In this document: in pieces, positions 8,615 through 16,753 of the stretch
Layout: each line of letters begins with the position of its first letter
Position numbering within the stretch: the stretch's first letter is position 1
Assembly (NCBI GenBank): GCA_902516465.1
Contig: CABXZD010000002.1
Coordinates: forward strand, 1 to 64,000
Source: an uncultured Pelagibacteraceae bacterium
Lineage (GTDB): Bacteria; Pseudomonadota; Alphaproteobacteria; Pelagibacterales; Pelagibacteraceae
Direction: 5' to 3'
DNA: 64,000 nt
Position numbers and translations under genes: made by a program
Notes under the pieces: generated by a model
What the model was told of the DNA's origin: nothing
What the model saw: the letters and a program-made list of their open reading frames with translations, nothing else
Databases searched by the model: none

Positions 8615-9325
8615 ATGGCAGAAAAATATATTGTTTTTGGTGCGACAGGTTCAATCGGTTCGAGTTTAGCCGAACAATTAGTAAGTTCAGGAAATAATGT
8701 TCATTTAGTTGGAAGAAATGAAGCAGAACTTAAAAATATTTCTGACAAACTAGGGTGTACCTCCACTCTTGCTGACGTTTTGGAAGAGGGATTTATTGAT
8801 AAAGTTAAAAATGATATTTCTGAAGTAAAAGGTATTGCTTATTGTGTAGGCTCTATTGATTTAAAACCTTTAAGGATGGTCACAGAACAAGATTTTAATA
8901 AGTGTATGAAGCTCAATCTTTACTCTGCAGTCGAAACTATCAAGGGTTACCAGGAAAGTTTAAAAAAAAATAAAGGTTCTGTTGTTTTATTTTCAACTGT
9001 GGCTGCACAAAGGGGTTTTACAAATCATGCAATAATTGCATCTGCTAAAGCAGCTGTGGAGGGCTTGACAGTTTCTCTAGCTGCTGAATTTGCACCAAAT
9101 ATCAGAGTAAATTGCATTGCTCCAAGTTTGACTAATTCTAAAATTGCCGAACCAATGCTTAAAAATAAAGCTTTAGCAGAGGGTATTGCAAAAGCTCACC
9201 CATTAAAAAGACTTGGCGAAGGAAAAGACTCTGCATCGCTTGCAAAGTTTCTGATAACTGAAGATAGTTCTTGGGTCACTGGACAAATAATTGCAGTAGA
9301 TGGAGGAAGATCAAAATTATCTTGA
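8615..9325 (+). CDS. SDR-family oxidoreductase lacking the catalytic tyrosine
   Basis: A 236-residue short-chain dehydrogenase/reductase. The Rossmann loop 'GATGSIGSSLA' (residues 9-19) and 'LVGRN' suggest a dinucleotide cofactor, and 'RVNCIAPSLTNS' and 'VTGQIIAVDGG' are typical of the fold. The active-site serine is in 'VVLFSTVAA', but the Y-x-x-x-K motif reads 'I-I-A-S-A-K', so the usual tyrosine is replaced by isoleucine. The protein may be a divergent reductase using another proton donor, or non-catalytic. It is followed after 6 bp by an ABM gene. Confidence 0.87.
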   Translation: MAEKYIVFGATGSIGSSLAEQLVSSGNNVHLVGRNEAELKNISDKLGCTSTLADVLEEGFIDKVKNDISEVKGIAYCVGSIDLKPLRMVTEQDFNKCMKLNLYSAVETIKGYQESLKKNKGSVVLFSTVAAQRGFTNHAIIASAKAAVEGLTVSLAAEFAPNIRVNCIAPSLTNSKIAEPMLKNKALAEGIAKAHPLKRLGEGKDSASLAKFLITEDSSWVTGQIIAVDGGRSKLS

Positions 9326-9331
9326 ATTAAT

Positions 9332-9634
9332 ATGTATATAGCAATGAATAGATTCAAAATTGTTTTAGGAAAAGAAAATGAATTCGAAAATGTTTGGAAG
9401 AGTCGAGACACACATCTTGATGGTGTTAAAGGGTTTAAAAATTTTAATCTGATAAAAGGAGAAACAAATGAAGAATATTCTCTCTACTCATCTCATAGTA
9501 CATGGGAGTCAGAGGAAGATTTTATAAACTGGACTAAATCTGAGGCATTTAGATTAGCACATAAAAATGCTGCTCAGCATAGACATTTATATTTAGGTCC
9601 TCCAAACTTTGAGGGCTTCAAAGTAGTTTTCTAA
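9332..9634 (+). CDS. Antibiotic biosynthesis monooxygenase (ABM) domain protein
   Basis: A 100-residue single-domain ferredoxin-like protein of the ABM/heme-oxygenase-like superfamily: 'MNRFKIVLGKENEFENVWKSRDTHLDGVKGFKNFNLI', 'YSLYSSHSTWESEEDFINWTKSEAF' and an 'AHKNAAQHRHLYLGPP' tail. Members range from heme-degrading enzymes to quinol or polyketide monooxygenases, so no substrate is assigned. It lies 6 bp after the SDR and 6 bp before the sugar dehydrogenase, which makes a three-gene operon likely. Confidence 0.85.
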   Translation: MYIAMNRFKIVLGKENEFENVWKSRDTHLDGVKGFKNFNLIKGETNEEYSLYSSHSTWESEEDFINWTKSEAFRLAHKNAAQHRHLYLGPPNFEGFKVVF

Positions 9635-9640
9635 TTTATT

Positions 9641-10705
9641 ATGAAAAATATTTTCATAATAATTTTACTTTGTGTTCTTCCAAAATTTACTTCGGCAGAA
9701 AACTTTGATTTAAAAAAGATAGTTGATTTGAAAAATCCATGGGGATCTTCGTTTATAAATGAAAATGAAATTATTATTACAGAAAAAGAGGGAAAAATTA
9801 AGATTGTTAATATTAATTCTAATAAAATTACAGAAATTAAGCATAACTTAAAATATTTGGTAGATGGTCAAGGTGGACTTTTAGATATTCTATATAAAGA
9901 GGATTTTATTTATATTTCATACTCAGAAGATAGGGGAGAAAGGAAGTCAAGTACCTCTATAGCTAGAGCAAGCTTTAATAAAAAAGAGCTAAGTTTTAAA
10001 AATATTTTCCAAGCAGAACCACCTATAAATTCTGGGTATCATTTTGGTTCAAGATTGGTAATAAAAGATAACTATCTTTTTGCTTCAGCAGGTGAAAGAG
10101 GATTGGGAATGATTGCTCAAGACCCCACAACGCATCCGGGTAGTATTATTAGAATTCATCTAGACGGGAGCATTCCTAATGACAATCCTAAATTTCAAAA
10201 TAATTCTGATTGGTTACCTGAAATTTATCAAATTGGTATTCGAAACCCTCAAGGCCTGGCACTATCACAGTTTGATGGAAAAATTTATATGAGTAATCAT
10301 GGAGCCAAAGGTGGAGATTGGTTTGGTGAAGTAAAAAAAGGAGAAAACTATGGCTGGAAAATACTTGGATGGGGTGGCACTAACTATACAGGTACAAAAA
10401 TAGGACCAAAATGGAAACCAGGATTTACTAAAGCAATTCAGTATTGGGTACCATCCATCGCGACAAGCGCAATAACTATTTACAAAGGAGATGAATTTAA
10501 AGAGTGGAATGGTAGTGCACTAATTACCTCATTAAAAGATAAGTCTTTAAGAAAATTAAATTATAATGATAGATCTAGTGTGAAAGAGGATATAATTTTT
10601 AAAGATAAAATTGGAAGAATTAGAGACATACAGGTCCATCCAAACAATGGAAAAATTTATTTTTTAGCTAACAATAATCTATGGCTAATGGAGAAATTGC
10701 ATTAA
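9641..10705 (+). CDS. PQQ-dependent aldose sugar dehydrogenase (YliI/sorbosone dehydrogenase type)
   Basis: A 354-residue periplasmic beta-propeller enzyme with signal peptide MKNIFIIILLCVLPKFTSA. Family landmarks include 'LVDGQGGLLDILY', 'GYHFGSRLVI', 'ASAGERG', 'IYQIGIRNPQGLAL', 'SNHGAKGGDWFGEVKKGENYGWKI' and 'WVPSIATSAITIY'. Relatives oxidise aldoses using pyrroloquinoline quinone or a related cofactor and pass electrons to the respiratory chain. No PQQ synthesis genes are in the window, so the cofactor would be made elsewhere or taken up. It probably forms the end of the SDR-ABM operon. Its 3' end carries one arm of an inverted repeat shared with the convergent ybbP-like gene. Confidence 0.9.
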   Translation: MKNIFIIILLCVLPKFTSAENFDLKKIVDLKNPWGSSFINENEIIITEKEGKIKIVNINSNKITEIKHNLKYLVDGQGGLLDILYKEDFIYISYSEDRGERKSSTSIARASFNKKELSFKNIFQAEPPINSGYHFGSRLVIKDNYLFASAGERGLGMIAQDPTTHPGSIIRIHLDGSIPNDNPKFQNNSDWLPEIYQIGIRNPQGLALSQFDGKIYMSNHGAKGGDWFGEVKKGENYGWKILGWGGTNYTGTKIGPKWKPGFTKAIQYWVPSIATSAITIYKGDEFKEWNGSALITSLKDKSLRKLNYNDRSSVKEDIIFKDKIGRIRDIQVHPNNGKIYFLANNNLWLMEKLH

Positions 10706-10754
10706 ATCCAAATGATTATTGATTTCTGATAAGTGGATAAACCTTTGGATTTAA
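10702..10754. repeat. 11-bp perfect inverted repeat spanning two convergent gene ends
   Basis: TTAAATCCAAA at 10702-10712 is the exact reverse complement of TTTGGATTTAA at 10744-10754, with a 31-base loop. The arms lie in the last codons of the sugar dehydrogenase and the last codons of the ybbP-like gene. A transcript from either strand could form the hairpin, so it may act as a bidirectional 3' end. It has no long U tract, and the stem is AT-rich. Confidence 0.4.
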
Positions 10755-13253
10755 ATATTTAATGTTAGTAAATAAAATTAATACTAATGTAACTAAACCA
10801 ACAGAAAATCCAAGATAAAACAAAACTTTAAGATCAAATTCCCAGAATAATTCAAATATATCTTCTATTATAAATTTTGAACCAATTATTCCAAAAAATA
10901 CTGCAATTATTATTACTGATTTAAAGATTATTATAAATTCAATTAATGAGGAGAGTATAATTTCTTTTTTTGAAAAACCTAAAATTTTAAAAACTAAATT
11001 TTGATATTCTCTCACTTTTCCCTGAACAATGATTGCACTTGATATTACTATTAAACCAATAACAATTGTAACAGCTGAGATTATGGTGACAGCTATGAAA
11101 ACTTTATTTAAAACATTTGTTACTTTATTTAAATAATCTGCAATTTTTATCATTGATAAGCTAGGAAAAATTTTCAGCATCTTTATTTCATCGAATTGAT
11201 CCAATCTCTCAAACTTAGCGGTTGCTAGATATTCGTGTGGCATATTGATAGCAAAGTCAGGATTAAATAACATTGCAAAATTTATATTAAGATCTCTATA
11301 ATCAACTTGCCTAAAATTAACTATTTCACCCTCAATCTCTCTTCCGTAGATGTTTAAAGTAAAAATATCTCCTAAATAAATATTAAAATCTTTTGCAACC
11401 TTAGCATCTAGAGATATTTGAAGACGGTTTGGTCTAGATAAATCCCACCATTCACCATCAACAATTAGGTTATCCTCTGGAACTTTTTTTGTCCAAGATG
11501 ATCTACGCTCACTTTCTATAACCCAGTAACTATCGTTATCAGGTTTAATATATGAATCAGGATTTACTCCGTTAATTTTAACAATTCCCGATGAAACCAT
11601 TGGTACAATTTCGATTTTTGCGCCAGGGTCCATTGATAAAACACCTTCTTCAAACTTTTTTTTTTCTTCTTTCTGAATACCCACAAAAAAATAATCAGGA
11701 GCAATATCGGGGATTGATTTAGCTATTTCTCTTTTAAAGTTAGTCCCAACTAATGCTAAGGTTAAAAGTAAAGTAACTCCCAAACCTAATGACATAATTG
11801 TAATAGGTGTAATACTTTTTGTTTGAGTGATATTTTTGATAGAAACTTTTAAAGAAATATTTGAACTTAATCTTAATTTTTTAAAGGAAAATATAATTAA
11901 TTTTGAAACCAAAAAAAATATAATTAAACAGATAAAGAATGCTCCAAAGTACCCTAGACTGTAATTAAGATTTTCTGATCCATAAGTAAATGTTAATATT
12001 AAAATTGATAACATAATAATACTAATAGCAATTAATTTTTTTGAATAATAAAATTTTAAATTTTGAAAAACATTTCTAAATAAACTTGAAGCTTTAACCT
12101 GATCTATAGAACTGATAGTTGGGATAGCAAAAATAACTAGAACTAATAGACCAACTAAAAATATTTTAAAAAAATTAAAAAAAGAAAATGAAAAATTTAT
12201 ATTTAATCCAAAATTACTAGATAAATATTTGTCTGCTAATGGCACAATAAATAAGCTGCTAGAGTAAGCAAAAACTGTGATTATAAATAATAATATAAAC
12301 AATTGAAAATAATAAAGTTTTTTAATATCTCCTGAAAAAAAGCCCAAAGCTTTTCTCACTGCTATAGACATATTGTTTTGGTTTATAAAAGATAACAATG
12401 TATTAGCAATTCCAATACCAGCAATTAGCATTGCACTAATTGAAACGAGTGATAAGAACTGTGAAAAATTACCAATAATTCTCTTTAGTCCGCTGGCCGA
12501 ATTTTCTGGATATCTAATTTTGACTTTTTGATCATCTTTAAAAATATTTTTGATTTTTTTTTCAATTATTTCTGGGTTATCGTCTTTATTAAATTTTACT
12601 TTATATTCATAATTTAAAAAACTTCCTATTCCATTAAGTTTTAAAATTTCCAAAGTTTGTTTACCTGTTAAAACCCAATCTCCAAAAGCTACAAACCCAC
12701 TAACATCAGGAACAGACTTTATTTTACCAATAACAGTAAATTGTTGATCTTGTATTTTAACAATTTCATTTATTTTAATATCTAAAGTTTTCGATAAACT
12801 TTCATTAATTAAAATTGTTTTAGGCTCTCTTTGCATTCTCTCATAAGCATCTGCAGGCTCATAGATAACCTTGCCATACAAAGGATATTTTTCATCAACC
12901 GTTTTAATTCTAGTGAATAAAGATTTATTTTTTTTTCGGTTAGTTGTTGAAAACATGGTGCTAAATTCAATCATCGTTGAGATAGTTGTAAATTCCTTGA
13001 CTTGATTAATTAAATCTAGATTTCCTTGATTTCTATTGTAATCAATTTCTAAATCTCCTCCTAAAAGCTCTTTGGCATTATCATTGAGTTCTTTCTTTAA
13101 ACTATCCTCAATAGTTAATATTACACTTAGTATAAAAAGACTGATAAACAATGTAAAAATTATACTTGAGATTTTTTTATAGTTTTTTTTTAATTCTTTT
13201 AAAGCATATATTAAAATTAATTTTAATTGATAAAAACTATTTGATTTTTCCAT
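10716..13253 (-). CDS. ybbP: ABC transporter permease, FtsX-like, YbbP type
   Basis: A large inner-membrane permease of about 845 residues from the chosen start. It has an N-terminal anchor ('ISSIIFTLFISLFILSVILTI'), a periplasmic MacB-like domain, a first FtsX core ('SLVSISAMLIAGIGIANTLLSFI ... VRKALGF'), a central pair of helices and a second FtsX core ('VTIISAVTIVIGLIVISSAIIVQGKVREYQNLVFKILGF'). I prefer the ATG at 13253 (MEKSNSF) over the track start at 13289, because it gives a short 17-bp overlap with the ATPase gene. With the ATPase it forms a LolCDE/MacB-like exporter next to tesA, as in E. coli ybbA-ybbP/tesA. The substrate is not known. Confidence 0.9.
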   Translation of the reverse strand: MEKSNSFYQLKLILIYALKELKKNYKKISSIIFTLFISLFILSVILTIEDSLKKELNDNAKELLGGDLEIDYNRNQGNLDLINQVKEFTTISTMIEFSTMFSTTNRKKNKSLFTRIKTVDEKYPLYGKVIYEPADAYERMQREPKTILINESLSKTLDIKINEIVKIQDQQFTVIGKIKSVPDVSGFVAFGDWVLTGKQTLEILKLNGIGSFLNYEYKVKFNKDDNPEIIEKKIKNIFKDDQKVKIRYPENSASGLKRIIGNFSQFLSLVSISAMLIAGIGIANTLLSFINQNNMSIAVRKALGFFSGDIKKLYYFQLFILLFIITVFAYSSSLFIVPLADKYLSSNFGLNINFSFSFFNFFKIFLVGLLVLVIFAIPTISSIDQVKASSLFRNVFQNLKFYYSKKLIAISIIMLSILILTFTYGSENLNYSLGYFGAFFICLIIFFLVSKLIIFSFKKLRLSSNISLKVSIKNITQTKSITPITIMSLGLGVTLLLTLALVGTNFKREIAKSIPDIAPDYFFVGIQKEEKKKFEEGVLSMDPGAKIEIVPMVSSGIVKINGVNPDSYIKPDNDSYWVIESERRSSWTKKVPEDNLIVDGEWWDLSRPNRLQISLDAKVAKDFNIYLGDIFTLNIYGREIEGEIVNFRQVDYRDLNINFAMLFNPDFAINMPHEYLATAKFERLDQFDEIKMLKIFPSLSMIKIADYLNKVTNVLNKVFIAVTIISAVTIVIGLIVISSAIIVQGKVREYQNLVFKILGFSKKEIILSSLIEFIIIFKSVIIIAVFFGIIGSKFIIEDIFELFWEFDLKVLFYLGFSVGLVTLVLILFTNIKYLNPKVYPLIRNQ

Positions 13254-13902
13254 CTTTAATTTTAATTTTTCTAGTTGAGCGGTTAGCAAGTTTTAGGTCA
13301 TGTGTTACCATAATTAGAGAAGAACCTTCCTCTTTAACGTATCTAAATAAAATTTTAGAAATCATATTAGAATTTTCTGTATCTAAATTTCCTGTAGGTT
13401 CATCAGCTAAAATTAGCTCTGGCTTCATTGCAATAGCTCTTGCGATAGCTACACGTTGTTGCTCTCCTCCAGATAACTGACTAGGTAAATTATTAAATCG
13501 ATGTTTTAAACCAAATCTATCTAATAATGATTTTGCTTGTTTTTCAGAATTTTTAAATTTATTCAATTCAAGAATCAATGCTACATTTTCTAAAGCTGTA
13601 TAATTTGGAATTAAATAAAAAGACTGGAAAATTATACCTATATTTTTCTTTCTAATTTTTGACACCTCATCCTCAGTTAATTTTGTAATTTCTTCATCTT
13701 GGAAAAATATTTTACCTGAAGTTGGACGCTCTAAACCGCCAATTAACATAATTAAACTCGTTTTTCCTGAACCACTTTCACCCACTATTGATATAGTCTC
13801 CTTTTTTTTTGTGGTTAAATTAATATTTTTTAAAACACTAATATTATCCTTACCAGTTTGGTATTTAAGATTTACTTTTTTTAATTTAAGAAGAGTACTC
13901 AT
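13237..13902 (-). CDS. ybbA: ABC transporter ATP-binding protein, YbbA type
   Basis: A 221-residue ATPase with Walker A 'GESGSGKTSL', Q-loop 'IIFQSFYLIPNYTALENV', signature 'LSGGEQQRVAIARA', Walker B 'LILADEPTGNLD' and the H-loop 'MVTHD'. It belongs to the LolD/MacB/YbbA group that drives FtsX-type permeases. The start is set at 13902 (MSTLLKLKKVNLKY), because the 16 residues before it in the track ORF are non-conserved. That ATG interlocks with the tesA ATG on the other strand in the tetramer CATG, so the promoters must lie inside coding sequence. The stop overlaps the permease start by 17 bp. Confidence 0.93.
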   Translation of the reverse strand: MSTLLKLKKVNLKYQTGKDNISVLKNINLTTKKKETISIVGESGSGKTSLIMLIGGLERPTSGKIFFQDEEITKLTEDEVSKIRKKNIGIIFQSFYLIPNYTALENVALILELNKFKNSEKQAKSLLDRFGLKHRFNNLPSQLSGGEQQRVAIARAIAMKPELILADEPTGNLDTENSNMISKILFRYVKEEGSSLIMVTHDLKLANRSTRKIKIKDGKIK

Positions 13903-14521
13903 GAACAAAAGTTTTATTATTAAAATAATTATTATCTGTCTACTAACCATAAATGCATATGCAATCGAAAAGATTGTATTATTTGGTGATAGTTTGATGG
14001 CTGGTTATGGTTTATCAAATGACAATAGTTTACCGGTCGTTTTACAAAGGAATTTAGATACAAAAGGTTATAATATTAAGATTATTAATGGCAGTGTTTC
14101 AGGTAGTACATCATCTGGGGGACTGAATAGAGTTGATTGGACTCTAACTGAACCAGATATAGATCTGATTATTTTATGCTTGGGTGGCAACGACATGTTG
14201 AGAGGTATTCAGCCGACAGAAACCAAAAGCAATTTAGAAAAAATTATAAAAAATGCACAAGATAAAAATATTGAAATTATCCTAGCTGGAATGATTGCCC
14301 CGACCTCACATGGTTTTAATTATAAAAAAAAATTTGATAAAATTTTTCCTGATTTAGCAAAAAAATTTAAAATAAAACTTATTCCTTTCTTACTTGAGGG
14401 AGTAGCTATGAAACCTGAATTTAATCTAAATGATGGTATACACCCAAATGCAAAGGGGACATTAATAATTAGTAGAACATTAGAAGAGATAATTATAAAA
14501 ACTATCAATAAAAAAAATTAG
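13901..14521 (+). CDS. tesA: Arylesterase / lysophospholipase-like SGNH hydrolase (TesA type)
   Basis: A 206-residue SGNH-family hydrolase acting on thioesters, aryl esters or lysophospholipids in the periplasm. Starting at 13901 gives the signal peptide 'MNKSFIIKIIIICLLTINAYA' directly before block I 'IVLFGDSLMAGYGL'. Block II glycine ('NGSVSGSTSSGGL'), block III 'CLGGNDMLRG' and block V 'DGIHPNAKG' are all present, giving the Ser-Asp-His triad. The track start (GTG at 13811) is rejected because it lies inside ybbA and would bury the signal peptide. The divergent pairing with ybbA-ybbP is the same as in E. coli. Confidence 0.93.
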   Translation: MNKSFIIKIIIICLLTINAYAIEKIVLFGDSLMAGYGLSNDNSLPVVLQRNLDTKGYNIKIINGSVSGSTSSGGLNRVDWTLTEPDIDLIILCLGGNDMLRGIQPTETKSNLEKIIKNAQDKNIEIILAGMIAPTSHGFNYKKKFDKIFPDLAKKFKIKLIPFLLEGVAMKPEFNLNDGIHPNAKGTLIISRTLEEIIIKTINKKN

Positions 14522-14526
14522 AAATA

Positions 14527-15531
14527 TTGAAAAAAAAACCATATCACCATTTACCAGACGGCACTTTTAGAAATCCTGAGGGCTCACCAAAAGTAAATCC
14601 TAATTTTAGATGGTCCTTTAAAGTTTTTAATAAGGAAAAAAAGAAGCTTGATATGACAGTTTCCAAAGAGCATGTAATTGAAAAAGAAAAAGTTTTAGCA
14701 GACCTAAAATTGTTTCAAAAAGACGATTATGTAGCTTGGATTGGTCACTCAACATTTTTAATTAAGCTTGGTGATACAACAATTATTACAGATCCAGTAT
14801 TTTCTAAAAATGCTGGGCCACTATTTTTTGGACCAAAGAGATTTACCAAACCAGCACTTAGATTAAACGAAATTCCTAAAACAGATATTTTTTTACTAAC
14901 CCACAATCACTATGATCATCAAGACATGACAACAATCAGAAGATTCCCTTTTAAAGACGCTAAAGTTTTACTCCCATTAAGACTTGGAAAATATTTTACC
15001 AGAAATGGTTATAAATATGTGAATGAGATGGACTGGTACGATGAAATTGAAATAAAACAAAATTTAAAAATTACTTTTCTACCGGCTGTGCATTGGTCAA
15101 AAAGAAGTCTTACGGATACTAACAGAAGCTTGTGGGGAAATTTTTTGATCGAGTATAATAAAAAAAAAATAATATTTGGTTGTGATACTGGAGTTGGCGA
15201 TATTTATAAAGATTTGGGCAATAAGTATGGTCCGATCGACCTAACGTTTATAAATATTGGTGCATATAATTTTTTTCCTATTATGCCATATAAAGACAAG
15301 TCAATTTATCATACAAATCCAGAAGAAGCTTTAGAAATTGCAAAAAATTTAAAAAGCAAAAAGGTAATTGGAATGCACTGGGGTACTTTTGTTTTATCTT
15401 TAGAACCTATTATGGAACCGCCAATAAGATTTAAAAAAAATGCTGAGAAATATGGATTCAAGAAAGAGGATACTATAATTTTTAAAATTGGTGAAGTAGT
15501 TTCGCTTAAAAATCTAATAGATATAAATTAA
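14527..15531 (+). CDS. MBL-fold metal-dependent hydrolase (NAPE-PLD/UlaG-like)
   Basis: A 334-residue metallo-beta-lactamase-fold protein. Visible motifs are 'VAWIGHSTFLIKLGDTTIITDPVF', the metal motif 'LLTHNHYDHQDM' (HxHxDH), 'AVHWSKR', 'IEYNKKKIIFGCDTGVG' and 'VIGMHWGTF'. The opening 'HHLPDGTFRNPEGSP' resembles NAPE-phospholipase-D-like bacterial homologues, so a phosphodiesterase on lipid or related substrates is possible. The start is TTG, with no ATG in a suitable place. It lies 5 bp after tesA, so the two are likely co-transcribed. Its stop overlaps the convergent SHOCT gene by 4 bp. Confidence 0.88.
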   Translation: MKKKPYHHLPDGTFRNPEGSPKVNPNFRWSFKVFNKEKKKLDMTVSKEHVIEKEKVLADLKLFQKDDYVAWIGHSTFLIKLGDTTIITDPVFSKNAGPLFFGPKRFTKPALRLNEIPKTDIFLLTHNHYDHQDMTTIRRFPFKDAKVLLPLRLGKYFTRNGYKYVNEMDWYDEIEIKQNLKITFLPAVHWSKRSLTDTNRSLWGNFLIEYNKKKIIFGCDTGVGDIYKDLGNKYGPIDLTFINIGAYNFFPIMPYKDKSIYHTNPEEALEIAKNLKSKKVIGMHWGTFVLSLEPIMEPPIRFKKNAEKYGFKKEDTIIFKIGEVVSLKNLIDIN

Positions 15532-15800
15532 TTATTAAGAATTTTATTTTTTGCCTTTTCGAATTCTTCTTGAGTTAAGGCTCCACTTTTTAACAATTCA
15601 TTTAATTTATTTAATTCGCTTGCTATATCTTTATCATCCTTAGGAAAGTCCTCTAAAGCCTCTTTCTCATCTAAGTCTATCTCAGATTGAGATCTATTTG
15701 AACTTTTTGCGCTAAAACCAGTCATAATGGCTCTGCCACCCAAATAAAATACAAAAAGAAAAATAGGAATTACCAACCCAAAAAAAATTATTTTTTCCAT
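15528..15800 (-). CDS. SHOCT-domain small membrane protein
   Basis: A 90-residue protein with an N-terminal membrane helix ('IIFFGLVIPIFLFVFYLGGRAIM'), an acidic linker and a C-terminal SHOCT motif 'IASELNKLNELLKSGALTQEEFEKAKNKIL'. SHOCT domains are short helical oligomerisation or tethering modules of uncertain role. It is 3 bp downstream of a second small membrane protein, and the two probably form one transcript. Confidence 0.8.
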   Translation of the reverse strand: MEKIIFFGLVIPIFLFVFYLGGRAIMTGFSAKSSNRSQSEIDLDEKEALEDFPKDDKDIASELNKLNELLKSGALTQEEFEKAKNKILNN

Positions 15801-15803
15801 AAA

Positions 15804-16007
15804 TTAGTCCTCATCCTCTTCCCGCCAATTTTTTTCATACATTAACCAAGCTGCATATATTACTGAAAATGTTCCAACAATCATACCATAATCAAATCCA
15901 GTTTGTTGATCATATAAATACCAACCTAATTGAGTGGCACCAATAGGTGGAATTGTAAGTATACCCATAATAATTGCTATTCTATATGGATATTTAGGTT
16001 TTTTCAT
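15804..16007 (-). CDS. Small two-helix membrane protein, unknown
   Basis: Not recognised. The 67 residues hold two hydrophobic segments ('YRIAIIMGILTIPPIGATQLGWYLY' and 'YGMIVGTFSVIYAAWLMY') and a charged end 'EKNWREEDED'. The 3-bp spacing to the SHOCT gene suggests a shared transcript and possibly a membrane complex. Confidence 0.62.
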   Translation of the reverse strand: MKKPKYPYRIAIIMGILTIPPIGATQLGWYLYDQQTGFDYGMIVGTFSVIYAAWLMYEKNWREEDED

Positions 16008-16037
16008 AAATTCACTTTAACAATAAAATTTAAAAAA

Positions 16038-16715
16038 TTAATGTTTTGATTTGAATATGTGACTAAATACACCTGACCAAATGAGCTCATAATCTAGATT
16101 ATTTAATAATTTGAAAGTTTCACTTTCTTTTAAATTTTTATCATGCACTTCTACACAAATTAGTTCCGGCTGAAATTTTTCAAAAGATAGACTTTTTAAA
16201 ACTTTAGAATCTGCACCTTCAACATCTATATCTAATAAATCAATTTTTTTATCCTCTAAATTTGAAAATTTAAATATTTCATCTAAAGTATATGCTTGAA
16301 TCTTCTTCTCTTTTATTTGTCCTTGAAGTGATTTTTTAGCTTGATTATAATCGATAGTACTTAATTGACTCAATTCTTTCTGAAAGTACATGTTTATTAA
16401 TTCTATTTTATCTGAAACCGCAAAATTGTAATTCAAATCTTTAGGTCTTAAATAATTGAATAGTTTAATTGAAAAACTGTGTATATCGATATTTATACCT
16501 TTCCAACCTTTTTTATATAATAAAAAAGTATTATTTCTATGAATTGGATGATAACACCCAACATCAACATAGAAACCTTCTTTTTTATTTTTAAAATAAT
16601 CTAGAATAACCAGATCTTCACCATCCATAGAATATGTTTTTTTATTTTTGAAATATTTATGTTTTATGTAAATACTATGGAGTATGTGCAGTTTATCTTT
16701 AATTTTTTTTAACAT
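16038..16715 (-). CDS. FkbM-family methyltransferase
   Basis: A 225-residue class I SAM-dependent methyltransferase of the FkbM type: 'SMDGEDLVILDYFKNKKEGFYVDVGCYHPIHRNNTFLLYKKGWKGINIDIH' contains the SAM-binding 'VDVGC' loop and the acidic strand end. 'KIDLLDIDVEGADSKVLKSLSFEKFQPELICVEVHD' is the usual second half. Such enzymes commonly methylate sugars or other small molecules in surface polysaccharide or natural product pathways; the acceptor is unknown. The gene stands alone upstream of two small membrane proteins on the same strand. Confidence 0.87.
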   Translation of the reverse strand: MLKKIKDKLHILHSIYIKHKYFKNKKTYSMDGEDLVILDYFKNKKEGFYVDVGCYHPIHRNNTFLLYKKGWKGINIDIHSFSIKLFNYLRPKDLNYNFAVSDKIELINMYFQKELSQLSTIDYNQAKKSLQGQIKEKKIQAYTLDEIFKFSNLEDKKIDLLDIDVEGADSKVLKSLSFEKFQPELICVEVHDKNLKESETFKLLNNLDYELIWSGVFSHIFKSKH

Positions 16716-16753
16716 ACTTTAGAAATCTAATAGATTAGAAAAGAATTTTAAAT

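Noticed and set aside
13811-13900. Upstream GTG start of the tesA ORF
   Set aside because: It lies wholly inside ybbA, adds no conserved residues and would hide a good signal peptide.
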